DNA from: Hypomesus transpacificus
Lineage: Eukaryota; Chordata; Actinopteri; Osmeriformes; Osmeridae
Direction of reading: 5' to 3'
DNA: 64,000 nucleotides
NCBI RefSeq assembly: GCF_021917145.1
Contig: NW_025813700.1
Location: 558,001-622,000 of the forward strand
In this document: positions 1-41,400 of the stretch, piece by piece
Numbering within the stretch: the stretch's first letter is position 1
How the letters are laid out: each line of letters starts with the position of its first letter
Program-made: the position numbers and the translations under genes
The notes under the pieces: generated by a model
Seen by the model: the letters and a program-made list of their open reading frames with translations, nothing else
The model's database searches: none
What the model was told of the DNA's origin: nothing

Positions 1-85
1 CAATGATATGGTTTGCCCCATAAACTCAACAGCGACACATTAGAGCGTCACGGCATTTCTCTGTCCGGTTTACATTTACATTTGC

Positions 86-126
86 CTTCCCACTCAGTCT
101 CGGTTTCCTCGAGACTGAGTGGGAAG
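86..126. repeat. Perfect 17-bp inverted repeat (hairpin)
   Basis: Arms 86-102 (CTTCCCACTCAGTCTCG) and 110-126 are exact reverse complements with a 7-nt loop. Short flanks of the 'TACATTTACATT' kind lie outside, so it may be a rearranged end of the SINE family found nearby. Confidence 0.8.
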
Positions 127-658
127 ATTAATGTAGGTCTGGTGAGGTCACGCCAGGAGAAGGGTAGGTTGGCCTGGAGCTGTGCTGGTGGGGGGGAGGG
201 AGGGAGGGAGGGAGAGCAAAATGTCTGGCACAGCGCCACAGAGGGGTTGAGTGTCCTGTGCGCCTCCATACAGGCAGGCGCAGACTTGCTGAATATGTAC
301 GGAGCACTTGCTCCTAGAGTCCACATATAAATCCAATCCGGCACCTAACCCGGAGACACCAGGCATCTGGGCTAAAGTTTAACCCCCCCCCCCCCAGTAG
401 GAGGAAGCTCACACACTAGAGACAGGAGGAGACTTTGGTTGACAGGAAAATGTGTCAACAGAGAGTTGTGGTTCGTGCAAGGTTCGTCTTCGAGGAGGGT
501 GTGAGCCCGCTGCGTTTTCTGCAGCCTCGGTGAGACATTCCCCTTCGTGGGCGACCCCTGAACCGCCCACCCCTGACTGCTCCCCCAACACGCTTCAGAG
601 GTCACCGTGAGGATCAGCGCAAACCGCGGCACGCCGAGTCGAACATGTACAATGTCAT

Positions 659-837
659 GAGTCAGATGGCTGAGCGGTGAGGGAGTCGGGCTAGTAATCA
701 GAAGGTTGCCGGATCGATTCCTCGCCGTGCCAAATGAAGTTGCACTTCACCCTACTTGCCTCGGGGGGGAATGTCCCTGTACTTACTGTAAGTCGCTCTG
801 GATAAGAGCGTCTGCTGAATGACTAAATGTAAATGTA
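659..837 (+). mobile_element. tRNA-derived SINE, copy 1
   Basis: The tRNA-like head (GGCTGAGCGGTGAGGGAGTC.. with a B-box-like GGATCGATTCC) is followed by the conserved body 'TCGCTCTGGATAAGAGCGTC' and an AAATGTAAATGT tail. It lies in sesn3 intron 3, antisense to the gene. Confidence 0.85.
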
Positions 838-894
838 CACTCGTCAAACAACGCAGCGATGGTGAACCGCATGTCAGGGGAGGGAGGGTCTTAC

Positions 895-5154
<4,260 letters not shown>

Positions 5155-6351
5155 GTTGGTAGAAGAGATAAGAGAAAAAGCAAGACCGTCCTTTGCTTCT
5201 CGGCGTTCTGTAAAAAATACAGTACTCCACGTTGTTGCATGTGTGGCGGTGGTGGGTAGGAGATGGGGAGACCGACAAGTTGTTGAATTACGAAGCCTTT
5301 TCTCGAGAGTGGTCTTCGGTGGCTCCGTCCTCCCCAGTCTCACTTCCCACACAACGCCAAGCGCCTCGGTGCGCGAACTTCCAACTTTGCTCCGCAGAAG
5401 GCACGACACACCCACAAGCCAATGAAAACTCATAGCCCGCAGAGGGGTGTGCTTGCTCGTTCAACAGTTTTCCACAACCCGCATTTTTTTCCTATTCGAT
5501 CCAAAAGCAACATTAAACAGAACCGCCTTTAAGAGTGGTTAAATAAAGAATGCTATACAACCATAAGTAGACCAATTATCCTCACTGTCTGTCACGAAAA
5601 ACATGTTTTTTTGTATTGTTATGCAATCAGCTGAATGTGTGTGTGTAGAAGATAAGTTATTTCACAATTTTGGTGAATGTAGTCTGAATCGTTTATAAAT
5701 AAAAGATGCATGCATCACACACAGTGCTTGAGAATACAACATTTATTTTCGTATATAAACCAGAGACCCTGTACAACACAGACGGGAACCCGGCCTCATG
5801 ATGGATGCATGGCTGTGGAAGTGCTGTGGGCCCCTTGTAAAACATGATGTAGGCCCTTTGGTCCGGTTATTTACATCATAAACGTTCTCTTTGAGCAGCT
5901 CTTTCCATGCCAGACATCCCAAGTTGAAGTGTAGATGAGCCGAGAAACATGCACACACTGAGTCAGCAGCGCGTTAGTGTTGTGGTGATAAGAAAAAATA
6001 GCTCAGCAGAAATTCTGACCAAACCACACACGCAGAATTCAGTTCATCGCACCTTCCTCTTGTATGTCTCGCCCAGCAACAAGAACACAGTCATATCAGC
6101 TGACTCTGAGGCTGACCTTGTGACTAATTACAGTCCTGTTGTTTTTCTTGTAGTGGTTGACACCATCCTCTCACTTCCCCTTCGATACAACACAGAACTG
6201 GTGTCTGCTTTTAAGTACGGAAGGTAGGCAATGCACAGTAAACAGACGTAAAAACATATCGTTTTTAGATCAAGCCCCTTCGATTTTGTATTCCCCCATT
6301 CTTTTTGAATTCATTCTTTTTTTAGTTCAATCTCATGTGCACACCTCAAAG

Positions 6352-6555
6352 CAGGGGCGTAGCCACAGGTAGGCCTGGGTAGGCACAGGCCAACCCAATT
6401 TGTTCTAAAGCCATGCTACCCAAAAACAAAAATATCTCCGAAAGATTACGCACCGGGTGCACATTACAAAGTAAATAAGAAAAAAAAAAACTGAAAAGAT
6501 GCCTTTCCATATTTTTCTAGGCTTACTCAGAAATATTATTCTGGCTACGCCCCTG
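6352..6555. mobile_element. hAT-type MITE, about 204 bp
   Basis: Near-perfect 15-bp terminal inverted repeats (CAGGGGCGTAGCCAC and, on the other strand, CAGGGGCGTAGCCAG). The flanking 8-mers CCTCAAAG and CCAGGCAA are too different to be a clear target duplication. Non-coding. Confidence 0.7.
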
Positions 6556-6593
6556 CCAGGCAATTGTGTGTGACTGGGTTCAATTCCACTTCA

Positions 6594-6736
6594 TTACATT
6601 TACATTTAGTAGACGCTCGCAAGTAGGATGAAGTGCCTCGCACAAGTACACAACGTAATTTGGCAAGGCCGGGAATCGAACTGGCAACCTTCAAATTACA
6701 AGTCCAAATCCCTAACCGCTCAGCCACCTGACTCCC
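6594..6736 (-). mobile_element. tRNA-derived SINE, copy 2 (internally deleted)
   Basis: Tail ACATTTACATTTAGTAGACG, then the tRNA-like head on the opposite strand (GGTGGCTGAGCGGTTAGGG). About 50 bp of the conserved body are missing. Confidence 0.8.
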
Positions 6737-6769
6737 TTAATTAATGTCAGACCGAACCTGAGGTAATGA

Positions 6770-6967
6770 CATTTACATTTACATTTAGTCATTTAGCAGA
6801 CGCTCTTATCCAGAGCGACTTACAGTAAGTACAGAGACATTCTCCCCGAGGCAAGTAGGGTGAAGTGCCTTGCCCAAGGACACAACGTCATGTGCACCGA
6901 CCGGGAATCGAACTGGCAACCTTCAGATTATTAACCCAACTCCCTCACCGCTCAGCCACCTGACTCC
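6770..6967 (-). mobile_element. tRNA-derived SINE, copy 3
   Basis: A complete copy with tail, body core (GCAGACGCTCTTATCCAGAG) and tRNA-like head. It lies only about 33 bp from copy 2 in the same orientation. Confidence 0.88.
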
Positions 6968-7728
6968 CGCGAATCACATAGTTACCTCAAGTAATCACGA
7001 AACACAGCAACCAGACAGACAGGATCTCTTCTCGTGTTGATCAAAACACAGAAGACATGTCATTGGCCTACAGACAAATAACCTAGTTTTGGTCAAAGAC
7101 CAAAAGTCATCAAACAAACCAGTCGCAGACATCCCTGTCTCCCGGGATTAATCTTGACTGATGTTGTCATCAGCCCATATTTGGTCTGAGTGACATCATC
7201 AGCATTGATAGATTAGATTACATGGTCGAGTATGTCGATGATGGTGATCGTCCCACTGAACTGAAATGTATATTCACTGTTTCATAGAATGTCTTTATTT
7301 TGTTTGAAGCTTTGAGGAGATTGTCCTCATTTATTTAGTTAAACTGTTGTTTGTGAAAAGCAAGAGCCGTAGTCACAATTGTACTAAAATCAAAAATCTT
7401 ATTTGATCAAATGTTTTATCTTGAGAATTCTTCAGATAATCAAATCTATTCTAGACAGTCAGAATACATATGGGTTAAAATCGTGATTTGTATATTATTT
7501 TTTATGACGTACATAAATGCAAAATCATAATATTCTCTTAAACCCTGTGGAATAAGAAACAAATCTGCCTCATATACATTGTTTGTCTGAAAAAAAAAAG
7601 CAACACTTTAGACCCAGAAAAAAATTGTCCATTCAAAGTTCAGTAAACAGAGCTTGTTTCTAGCTGATGACCAGGCTCTTCAAGGTGGAAGAAAAGTGTA
7701 TGGCTCACACAAAGCAACACCGGTGTAC

Positions 7729-7914
7729 GGTGGTCAGATGGCTGAGCGGTTAGGGAGTCGGGCAATTAATCAGAAGGTTGCCGGTTCGATTCCCGGCCGT
7801 GCAAAAAATGACAATTTGTCCTTGGGCAAGGCAGTTCACCCTACTTGCCTCGGGGGGAATGACCCTGTACTTACTCTAAGTCGCTCTGGACAAGAGTGTC
7901 TGCCAAATGACTAA
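7729..7914 (+). mobile_element. tRNA-derived SINE, copy 4, with target duplication
   Basis: Complete, with head GGCTGAGCGGTTAGGGAGTC and B-box GGTTCGATTCC. Flanks AACACCGGTG and AACACCAGTG are an imperfect target-site duplication, which supports retrotransposition. Confidence 0.88.
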
Positions 7915-9411
7915 ATGTAACACCAGTGAATTACTCAACAACCTGACATGGGTAGTTTCTTTTACTCTGAAAATTTCCAAAGCAGGGTGTCAACACGCTA
8001 CCTGTTGGCAGTCTTGTACTTCAGTCAAACGTGTGCTTCTATAGTGCATCTTATTGTAAACATGGCATTGCTTGTTTGGAGCTGACAACCATCCCCTTTG
8101 AAATAATACTAAGTGATCTTGCTGTTTATTTTGTCCAGATCAATGCTCCTATCAGCTGGGTCTACAACGACGCTACTGTAGGTTGAACGCAACACTGAAT
8201 CAGAGCAGATGTCTGGTCGTCAACCTCTCAGCAGACAGGCCGCCACACCCACTCTGGCCCTTGGACGTTCACCCCATCTTAAGAGCGTTACATCACTTTA
8301 GAGCTCTGTCAAACTGATTACATGAATTCCTTTTCCTTCCATTCCAATGTATTGTTGTTCACTGTCATTTGGTATGGATGGGTTGCTCTCGCACAATAAA
8401 CTCAAATTGCCTTGAATTATCCAGATTATTCTTTCAGACCAATATATTGTGTGTAGAGAGCAAAAGAATGAAGGGTAAAGATACCATCAACACAAAACAA
8501 AGGAGATTTGACGCTTGGGAGTCAAACCTCCAAGCGTTGACCCAAGGTTCCATCTGCATTGATCTACATTCTTGACTGCTGACTTCTCTCAACATAACAA
8601 CCCAATGGGCTCAAATAGAACGTTATCTCTGCCTGGGCTAAACGGTTTGATCCATCACCCATTGATTTGATTTCTTTGTGCATATCAAATGGAATGACTT
8701 CCAGATAATATGCTTTACACAGAAGAGATAACCCTTTTTATCAGGACTATAATAACGTGAATGACTTCAAAACTGTGAGAAACATTGAGAAATGCAACAA
8801 ATCCTGAATCAGTCATGTGAGACTCACGGTTTTACTTGACGTTGGAAAGTACGATTAGTGCCACCTAAAGGCTTATCTGGAGACTGCCACGGAAAATAAA
8901 CAAGGAGGGAAAAGGCCTTTGCAGAACTTCCCAATGACACAACAAAAACACACACGAGAGAACCTTTTCAACCATATTTAATATTTTTCAAACATTGGGT
9001 TTGGAAAAAGTACAAAAGTGATCTTGTACACCACAGTATGAAACCAGCTCTTAAGGTCCAAAGAGCTGTAAAGTGTAAGATGTCTCTTTAAAAAGCATAT
9101 TCTACATGTGTTTATCGTCAACCAGCCTTACCTTACAAACACGCACTAAAACCGACACAAGCAATACATTTTAAATACATTAGGCTGACCCCTGTAATAC
9201 CTTTACATGTGATTCTTAAAAAACTATTTAAAAGGGTGGGAGAAAAAGTCTAAAAGTACATTACAGTACATGAGACCACAATGCCAACCTGTATATGGCA
9301 GTAAGTCATGCATTATTACAATCGTTCCACTACGGAGAAACAGCAAAGCGACAGCCGCCACACAGTGAGAAAGAGAGCAGCCAGGGATCCAAGTCTTTCT
9401 ACAAAACACGA

Positions 9412-9482
9412 TTTCAAAAGATCTCCCGTGTTCTCATTGGTTGTTTTTTTTTTCAAAAGATCTCCTGTGTTCTCATTGGTTG
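9412..9482. repeat. 32-bp direct duplication
   Basis: Copies at 9412-9443 and 9451-9482 differ at one base (CTCCCGTG versus CTCCTGTG) and are separated by a T run. Each carries a CCAAT box on the minus strand (ATTGG on plus). Confidence 0.9.
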
Positions 9483-10877
9483 GTTTTGGACTTCTCTGCC
9501 TGCTGGCCAGCAACGCTGTGGTCATGGTCACCCTTTCGACAGTTGCATACATATTAAAGTTGAGAAGGGGCCTCCAATGGAGAGGAGGCTTCTTCCAGAA
9601 TCATGTCCATATAGAAAAATAGAACTTAATATTATACACGAATTGTAAAATCCCCAAAATGTGGGAGGATGTTCTCTCTGAGTATGTGGCGAGTAAACAT
9701 AATAGTAAATTGAAAGAAACACAATTGAATAAATAAATTGCATGACATCCGTCGGGATGGAGCGGAACCGTGATGTTTTCTGCGACAGATAAGAAGCAGA
9801 CCATGTCGTTCCCCCCCCCCCCGGGCAGTGTAAATATGAGGGTGTTCCCTCCTCTATTAATTCCAAAGTCACACCCAGAGACAAAAAAATCACCTGACAA
9901 ACAGAGAACACGTCCAACATCTCCAGTGTCCTCCAACACCCCCCCCCCCCCTTTTCCACCAACGCAAACCTAGTTCTGCTCCTGGGCTATTGCTGGTGCC
10001 GGCGTTCTGCCATTTTAAGCTACTGCATCAGATTTTGCTACCGTTGAGCAAACTATAATACAGGGCTAACCTCTTACCATAACCTTCCTGTGCAGCATTA
10101 ACCTGCTGCTAGCATGCTGATGGGTAGCTAGCTAAACCTACTACAAATTGGTGCCCGCTCATTTTTTGCGACCAATCGGGAACATGCTCCCAGTAGGAAG
10201 GTTCCACAGCAGGGTTAGGATAGCCCTATGTATTTGAGCTATGGTAGTAAAATGTGGCAGGACGTCGATTTGCTTTTCCACTGAGTACATCTCCGTTCTG
10301 GGAAATCTATGTGCTGCTAGCCAGTTTTACAGACCTTGTTTGCATTGTCTGTTTACAATAAACAGATAAAAGGGTGGTGTGATGGCTTTGATGGCACCCG
10401 CTAGCCACAACGTTTTTTGTTGTTGTTTACGTTTGTTTTGTGAATGCCCTACATGGCGGCTGCAGGGGACGATTTTGAGATTGATCAAGCCATGATCACA
10501 ATGATCTGGCCCGCAGCCACTGACAAACAGTTCTAGATCCACTAAGGGCTGGTCTACAGTGCCCGTTTTGGAGTCCGCTGTCCTTGCCTGGTCCTTTTAA
10601 ATGCAAAGAAGGTTCGAGACTAGGCGCCGGTTTCGAACCGGCTCTAAAAACAGCCTTGGTGGAAGAGGGGGAAAATCAACGGGTCGACACGAAAACAGGT
10701 TTCCATGTACAGCATGGTTGCTGCGTTAGCGACGGATAAACCATAATTGAACATGATGGCAATAAATTGAGGGAACGGTGGAATGGGGACTAGAAGGGGG
10801 GTGGGTAGAGTACGGCATCAGACCTTCACAGTGCTAAAACAATGAAGCCTCAGAGCCACTGCGGGTGGGACTTGTTG

Positions 10878-20782
<9,905 letters not shown>

Positions 20783-21737
20783 GGCTAGCTATTGACAACG
20801 TTTTGACGTGATTGTATAAATACAAGTTTTGTTCGGGGAATGACAAGATCACAGAAAGCAGGTTTATTAATTCTGTCCTACGGGTTTGTGGAAATTAAAT
20901 ATGCGGTAAGTGCAGGAAGCAGCCATGTTTTCCCAGAGTTCCTCACTAATAATGAAAGGGAGTGGTTTGGGCTGTGTTGTTACTGGATAGCGCCCTCTGT
21001 CGCTTACTTTATGCGTCGTTCCTCAACCGTTACTTTGCATTTTCATAATTTTCCAAAGTCAATATTAAGTTCATACGCATTAAAATAAGTGTAAAACCTT
21101 TTACTTATACACAGGTGAATATCCACACAATGGTAAAGAGAACGAATTCCAAAACATCGTGCAATGCAAATATACTGTACATATAGCTACAATACATATA
21201 CAAAACATTTCGAATGAGAATCATATTCCTAAACAGATATGCATAGTCCAATGCATGTGGCGGACACCAAATCTTGCACATTTAGACCAAACACGGAAAA
21301 TAAGGTTTTGAAGGAAAGTGGATGAACTAAAATATGCTGAAATTCTCATTTGAGTCGTTTACACAAAGGAACTACGGTACATTGATGATTTCAGACATAA
21401 AGTACAATGTGTAAATTCCCAGTGTAATGTACCATACACAAAATGCCATGCCAAAATGTTAAATATCAATCCAGCAGTTTTTTTCATATTAAAGGCAACT
21501 CATACAAAGTAAGGCCAGCTGTTATGACATTTAATTCACTATGTACAAGATGCGCTACCTGATAACCCTCAATACCTGCTATTATTCACCCAAGGTCAAA
21601 CTCATGGCTACAGAAATTCCTAAAAAGGAGTAAAGAAAAGTCATATATTCCCCCCAGGTCAAAAAGTCCCTTTCTGTCAAGACAGTTAATTGTGCTGTTG
21701 ACTAGTTTGGGCTTGTGGGCCACCGTAGATGTCCTCC
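20783..21737. other. mtmr2 5' flank and pde2a 3'UTR
   Basis: GCTAGC-type palindromes cluster within mtmr2 intron 1 and around its first exon (20565-20790). An open frame on the plus strand at 20840-21088 has no recognisable family. The remainder up to 21737 is AT-rich and fits the pde2a 3'UTR; an ATTAAA at 21535-21530 (minus) is a possible signal. Confidence 0.5.
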
Positions 21738-37526
<15,789 letters not shown>

Positions 37527-37717
37527 GTGTTCCAGTGGCACCGATCCCACACTCACTGTCAGTCACAGGGCCCCACACCCAGTCGCTCCTTCAAGGCCAG
37601 ACTACCCCTCTAGGAATTGCCCTCCTTTGCGTCGGATGCGGCGATGCCACTGTTTCGGAGTCTACGAAGCATCTCTCAGAATAACGAGAGCGTGAGAGAC
37701 GGAGAGAGACGGAGAGG

Positions 37718-37774
<57 letters not shown>

Positions 37775-37776
37775 GG
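37718..37776. repeat. (GA)n-G12 tract upstream of the pde2a start
   Basis: GA repeats pass directly into a 12-G run. On the pde2a sense strand this is C12 followed by CT, about 190-250 bp before the start codon. Confidence 0.92.
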
Positions 37777-38291
37777 AGCAAACCTCTGGGGTTTCAACCC
37801 AGCGCTGGATCGATGCTGGGGCTGCAACAGCAACCAGATCGCTCTCCCCGTTCACTCCTGTCCAGAGTCGAGCACGCAGCAGCACATTCCCACATTCATC
37901 TTCGTACCCATCCTTGTTCGATAATGGGGCAGTTAATGATTGTTACATCGATAGCGCAGAGCTGCAATGTAACAGCTGCCAGCTTGGAGGCCTCGTGTGA
38001 TGGCTGGTTTAGACTAACCACCTCTGGTCACATCAGAAACTCTCCGGTTTTAATCTGAGAACATTTGACTGCTAATGGTCCCCAGTGTTCTCATCAGATT
38101 GTCACTCGTGGGAATTCCTCATCAAATAGGAAGCGTTTCTGTGACGCTTTGCCTCATATCTGTGCTGTTCGCATTCAGAGTGGGATTGTGTTGGAACATG
38201 CAATAAAGAGGATGAATGCGGGTACAATCAAACTTGTAGCTACCGGTTACATGCAACCTAGAGATCAGCCAGATATCGAAACTTCATTTCA

Positions 38292-38297
38292 TTTATT
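38292..38297 (-). terminator. Probable arap1 polyadenylation signal
   Basis: AATAAA on the minus strand, 165 nt after the arap1 stop codon, and well placed to end the transcript before the pde2a promoter. Confidence 0.6.
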
Positions 38298-38461
38298 CCA
38301 CATGTAGAACGTTACGTAGAGAGAACATTGAGATCATAAAAATCTGTAACAAATATACATTCATCATTTGGGAGGGAAAAAGGCTTGATCAAGGCTTCCC
38401 GAAACCATAGCTGGAATGATGTGGAGATGGATGGGAGGAGAGCCCTTCACCAGCCTCTAAA

Positions 38462-41400
38462 TCAGGAGGTTCCTGGCCACAGGTCACCATGGTGCTAGAA
38501 GACAGTTAACGAGTGTTACTGTAAAACAGCTGACCTACTACAGACTATGACTGTCAGCGTATTCATACGTGAAAAGTGATATGCCTAGAAAAAAGGCTTT
38601 ATGACATGTCAATAGCAATCGCATGATTACCTGGAGGAAAAAAAACGTAGCCAACCAGTCGGTCAGTTCCTGATCGGATTCGCAGCACAGATACCTGAGG
38701 AAAACGAGAGGATGTAGACAGGATGGGAGTGAAAGGAGAACCGTGTCTTTGAAACGAACGCACAGTCAAATAGTTACAGTCGACAGTTCCTGCCGAATCT
38801 CACCATCTATGCATCTCGTGTTGGTCTTGCGTCCACACTACGGTCATCCCCCAGCTATCAGAGTCAGTAAACAGAGAGAAGTTGGAAGGTAGTAGTAGTC
38901 GTTGGAAGGTAGACACTAGTCGGTGTCAGACAGTGTAGCCAGTTGAAGCCCTGAGTCGTGTCTTACCTTGAGGGCGGCTGAAGCTTCTTCCTGATGCCAC
39001 AGTAGACCTTCAGAGCCTGCAAGTGACAATCCTTTTCCGGATGGTTACTCTACATAGAAAAAACAACCACATTTCATTCATAATCCATCGATGAAAACGA
39101 ATACATATTTAGAGTCTATAAAAAGTCTCCAAGTGTTGTACGAGTAGGCAGGTTAAGGTGCACCGTGTGCCGCAAGGTCGGTCTGAAAAAGGAAACTCTT
39201 ATGACACAGCAGGCAATGAGCTATGTCTTAGGCAAGCAGCCCTTCGTCGCCTTACCTTTGGGGTCTTGTAAATCTCAAGGGAGGTGGCCGTGACGACACA
39301 GTAGCGTTTGCTGAAGCTGCCCTTGGCTCGTTGGCCCTTCTCCTCGCAGAACTGGACGTGCCCATTCCTGGTGACGTTCACCCAGCCGTCTATAAAAAAA
39401 AAATCAGAAATCAGAATCAGAAATCAGAAATTGATTTATGGTTTATTTATAGGTGGAAGTACACAGTAAGCACTGACTACTATCATTTCACAGGATTAAA
39501 GAATAAGTACAATGGAGTTTTTGTTTTGTTGGTTCAAGGCCTCTGTTTTCTTAGGAGGATGGGAAATCTTTGATTTACCCGTGCATGTTAAAATGGTCTT
39601 CATGTAGTCATTTTTCTTGATCACCAGGTGGCAGTCTTTGTCAAGTGAAAAACATACAGGGAGCACTTGCTCCTGATAGTGCAAAGGGCGTTCTGTTAAA
39701 GGAGCCGGGAAAATGGTACTCTTATAATCCCTTTGTGAACATTATAGACTCATACTTATGAGTCCTGTAACTTATTTGACAAACATGACCTTGATGGTGG
39801 TTCACCCATCTTCACCCATACATATATCTTGTTTTACCCATGTCATCCTTGTCGTTGACCAGGAAGCAGCTCCAGTAGTCTTCCGGCTGTGAAGAGATGT
39901 TCCTCCGCCTCAGAACCTCAGAAACCACGTCTGTAGCGGTCGTTTTCTGAGACACCTTCCGTTCGGGAAGGGAGGGGCAAAGGGGGGCTTAGATCACGGA
40001 TGGAATATCAGACATCACTGGGACACGCCCCCTACTGTAACCATGTCAACATTGACCATTGAAACGTCCCCACCAATAAGTACTACCGGGAGAGATGGGG
40101 TGGTGTTATAAAAAAAAAAGAATCTGTGTTAAATTCATTCATGTTATGACCCAACCTACAGAGGAGTGAAAAGGCTAAGCACATCTCAGGGGGTGGTCGT
40201 GATGGATGAAGACAAATCTGACCTGGACGAGCAGCTCTGATCCCTCCTCCTTCACTTCCAGGTAAATCCCACATATAGTGCGCGTTTCCTGTTGGAAACA
40301 GGAACATTTCGGCAGATATTCAGGCGCAAAACAAAGTCCATGCGCCAGTGGACCAAGATTGAGGATGTCACGAAATGCTGCGGTTTCAATTCGATTCACT
40401 TCATTCATTCCCCAAAGGTTTAGTCACGAGGAGCGTGCTGTGGCGCTAAGCATACACCCCTCACCTCATCCGGTCGGTCCTCTTTGGCTGTGATGATGTG
40501 GGAAATCATTTCGATCTGCCTTTTAACGTGCTCCGCGTCGACCTGCGAGGAGAGAACAAGCGGAACCATGGGTTTCGTTCTCCAAACCTCGACGGTCGAC
40601 GTCGTCCTTTCGAGACGCGCGCACTCACGTCAAAGATGGCCTGGTAGTGCTGGACGAGGTCTTCCACCACCTGGCCGGCGCTCTTGTCGGTGCCGTCGGC
40701 CTGGAAGAGGGTGGGACCGAACACGATGGACAGGCTGTGGGCGTCCATCTTGTTCTCCTCGGCGAAGCACTGGACACTGGTTTTTGACGCCACAGATCGG
40801 GAGATTAGTGTTTTGCGTGAGGAGCTGAGCGCATTTGACGTCCCCGTTGAATTGGAAACATGAGGAGGGAAGAAAAGAGGGGGGGGGGGGGGGGGGCAGG
40901 GGGGCTCACCAGTAGAGGTGGTTGATGACTGCCCCCAGGGTGGCCTGGTGGACTGGGGGGAGGCTGGCGAGCAGGGTCTGGTATTGAGAGATCCTTCGAC
41001 TCGTCTCGCTGAGAGCTGCTTGGGCAGACCACAGAAGAAGAAGGCACAAAACGGATGACGAGGCGGCTTTTCACACGCCACCACGCTGGGATTCGGTTCT
41101 GTCCGCCTCCGGGGAGGAGGGGGGGGGTTAATGCCCCGGAGACCCGTCTCTCCGGGCACGCCTGCACTCACCCACGGTTCGGAGCCACGGCAGGGAGGCC
41201 TGTTCCCCGTCGAAGACTCCCTCGCGGACGCTCCGGAGGAACCGTTTCACAGTGTTGGCCACGTCGTCCACCTTGTGCTCCCCCTCCGTCAGCTGAACGC
41301 GCCGGGCGTCCAGGCACAGAGAAGACAGCAGGGCTGTCACCTTCGACTGCACGCCCGCCTTGCGGTAGATCCCTTCTGATTTCAAGCCTGCGAGGGAGGA

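Larger units (their letters stand above)
1..894. other. sesn3 intron 3 (part)
   Basis: No coding exon was recognised here. It contains a perfect short inverted repeat (86-126), a G-rich stretch near 189-213, a C run at about 381-394 and one SINE copy (659-837). Open frames in this stretch have no family resemblance and sit on repeats. Confidence 0.6.
5155..10877. other. sesn3 5' flank and fam76b 3' flank
   Basis: The region between the sesn3 start codon and the fam76b stop codon. The first 300 bp should hold the sesn3 5'UTR and promoter. The rest carries three SINEs (6594-7920), a hAT MITE (6352-6555) and a 32-bp direct duplication (9412-9482). C runs lie near 9810-9822 and 9940-9950. The fam76b 3'UTR must start at 10877 and extend leftward; an ATTAAA on the minus strand at 8982-8977 is one possible polyadenylation signal. 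No coding gene was recognised. Confidence 0.6.
37527..38461. other. pde2a promoter region and arap1 3'UTR
   Basis: Only 935 bp separate the arap1 stop from the pde2a start on the same strand. The part next to pde2a holds a GA tract passing into G12 (about 37718-37776), probably in or near its 5'UTR. Confidence 0.65.

Noticed and set aside
10420-10535. Short frame starting ATGGCGGCTGCAGGGGACGA
   Set aside because: Ends in about 25 codons with no recognised family; possibly an old transposon remnant, but not supportable.
20840-21088. 82-aa open frame upstream of mtmr2 (divergent gene?)
   Set aside because: No family match or conserved motif; an AT-rich chance frame is more likely.
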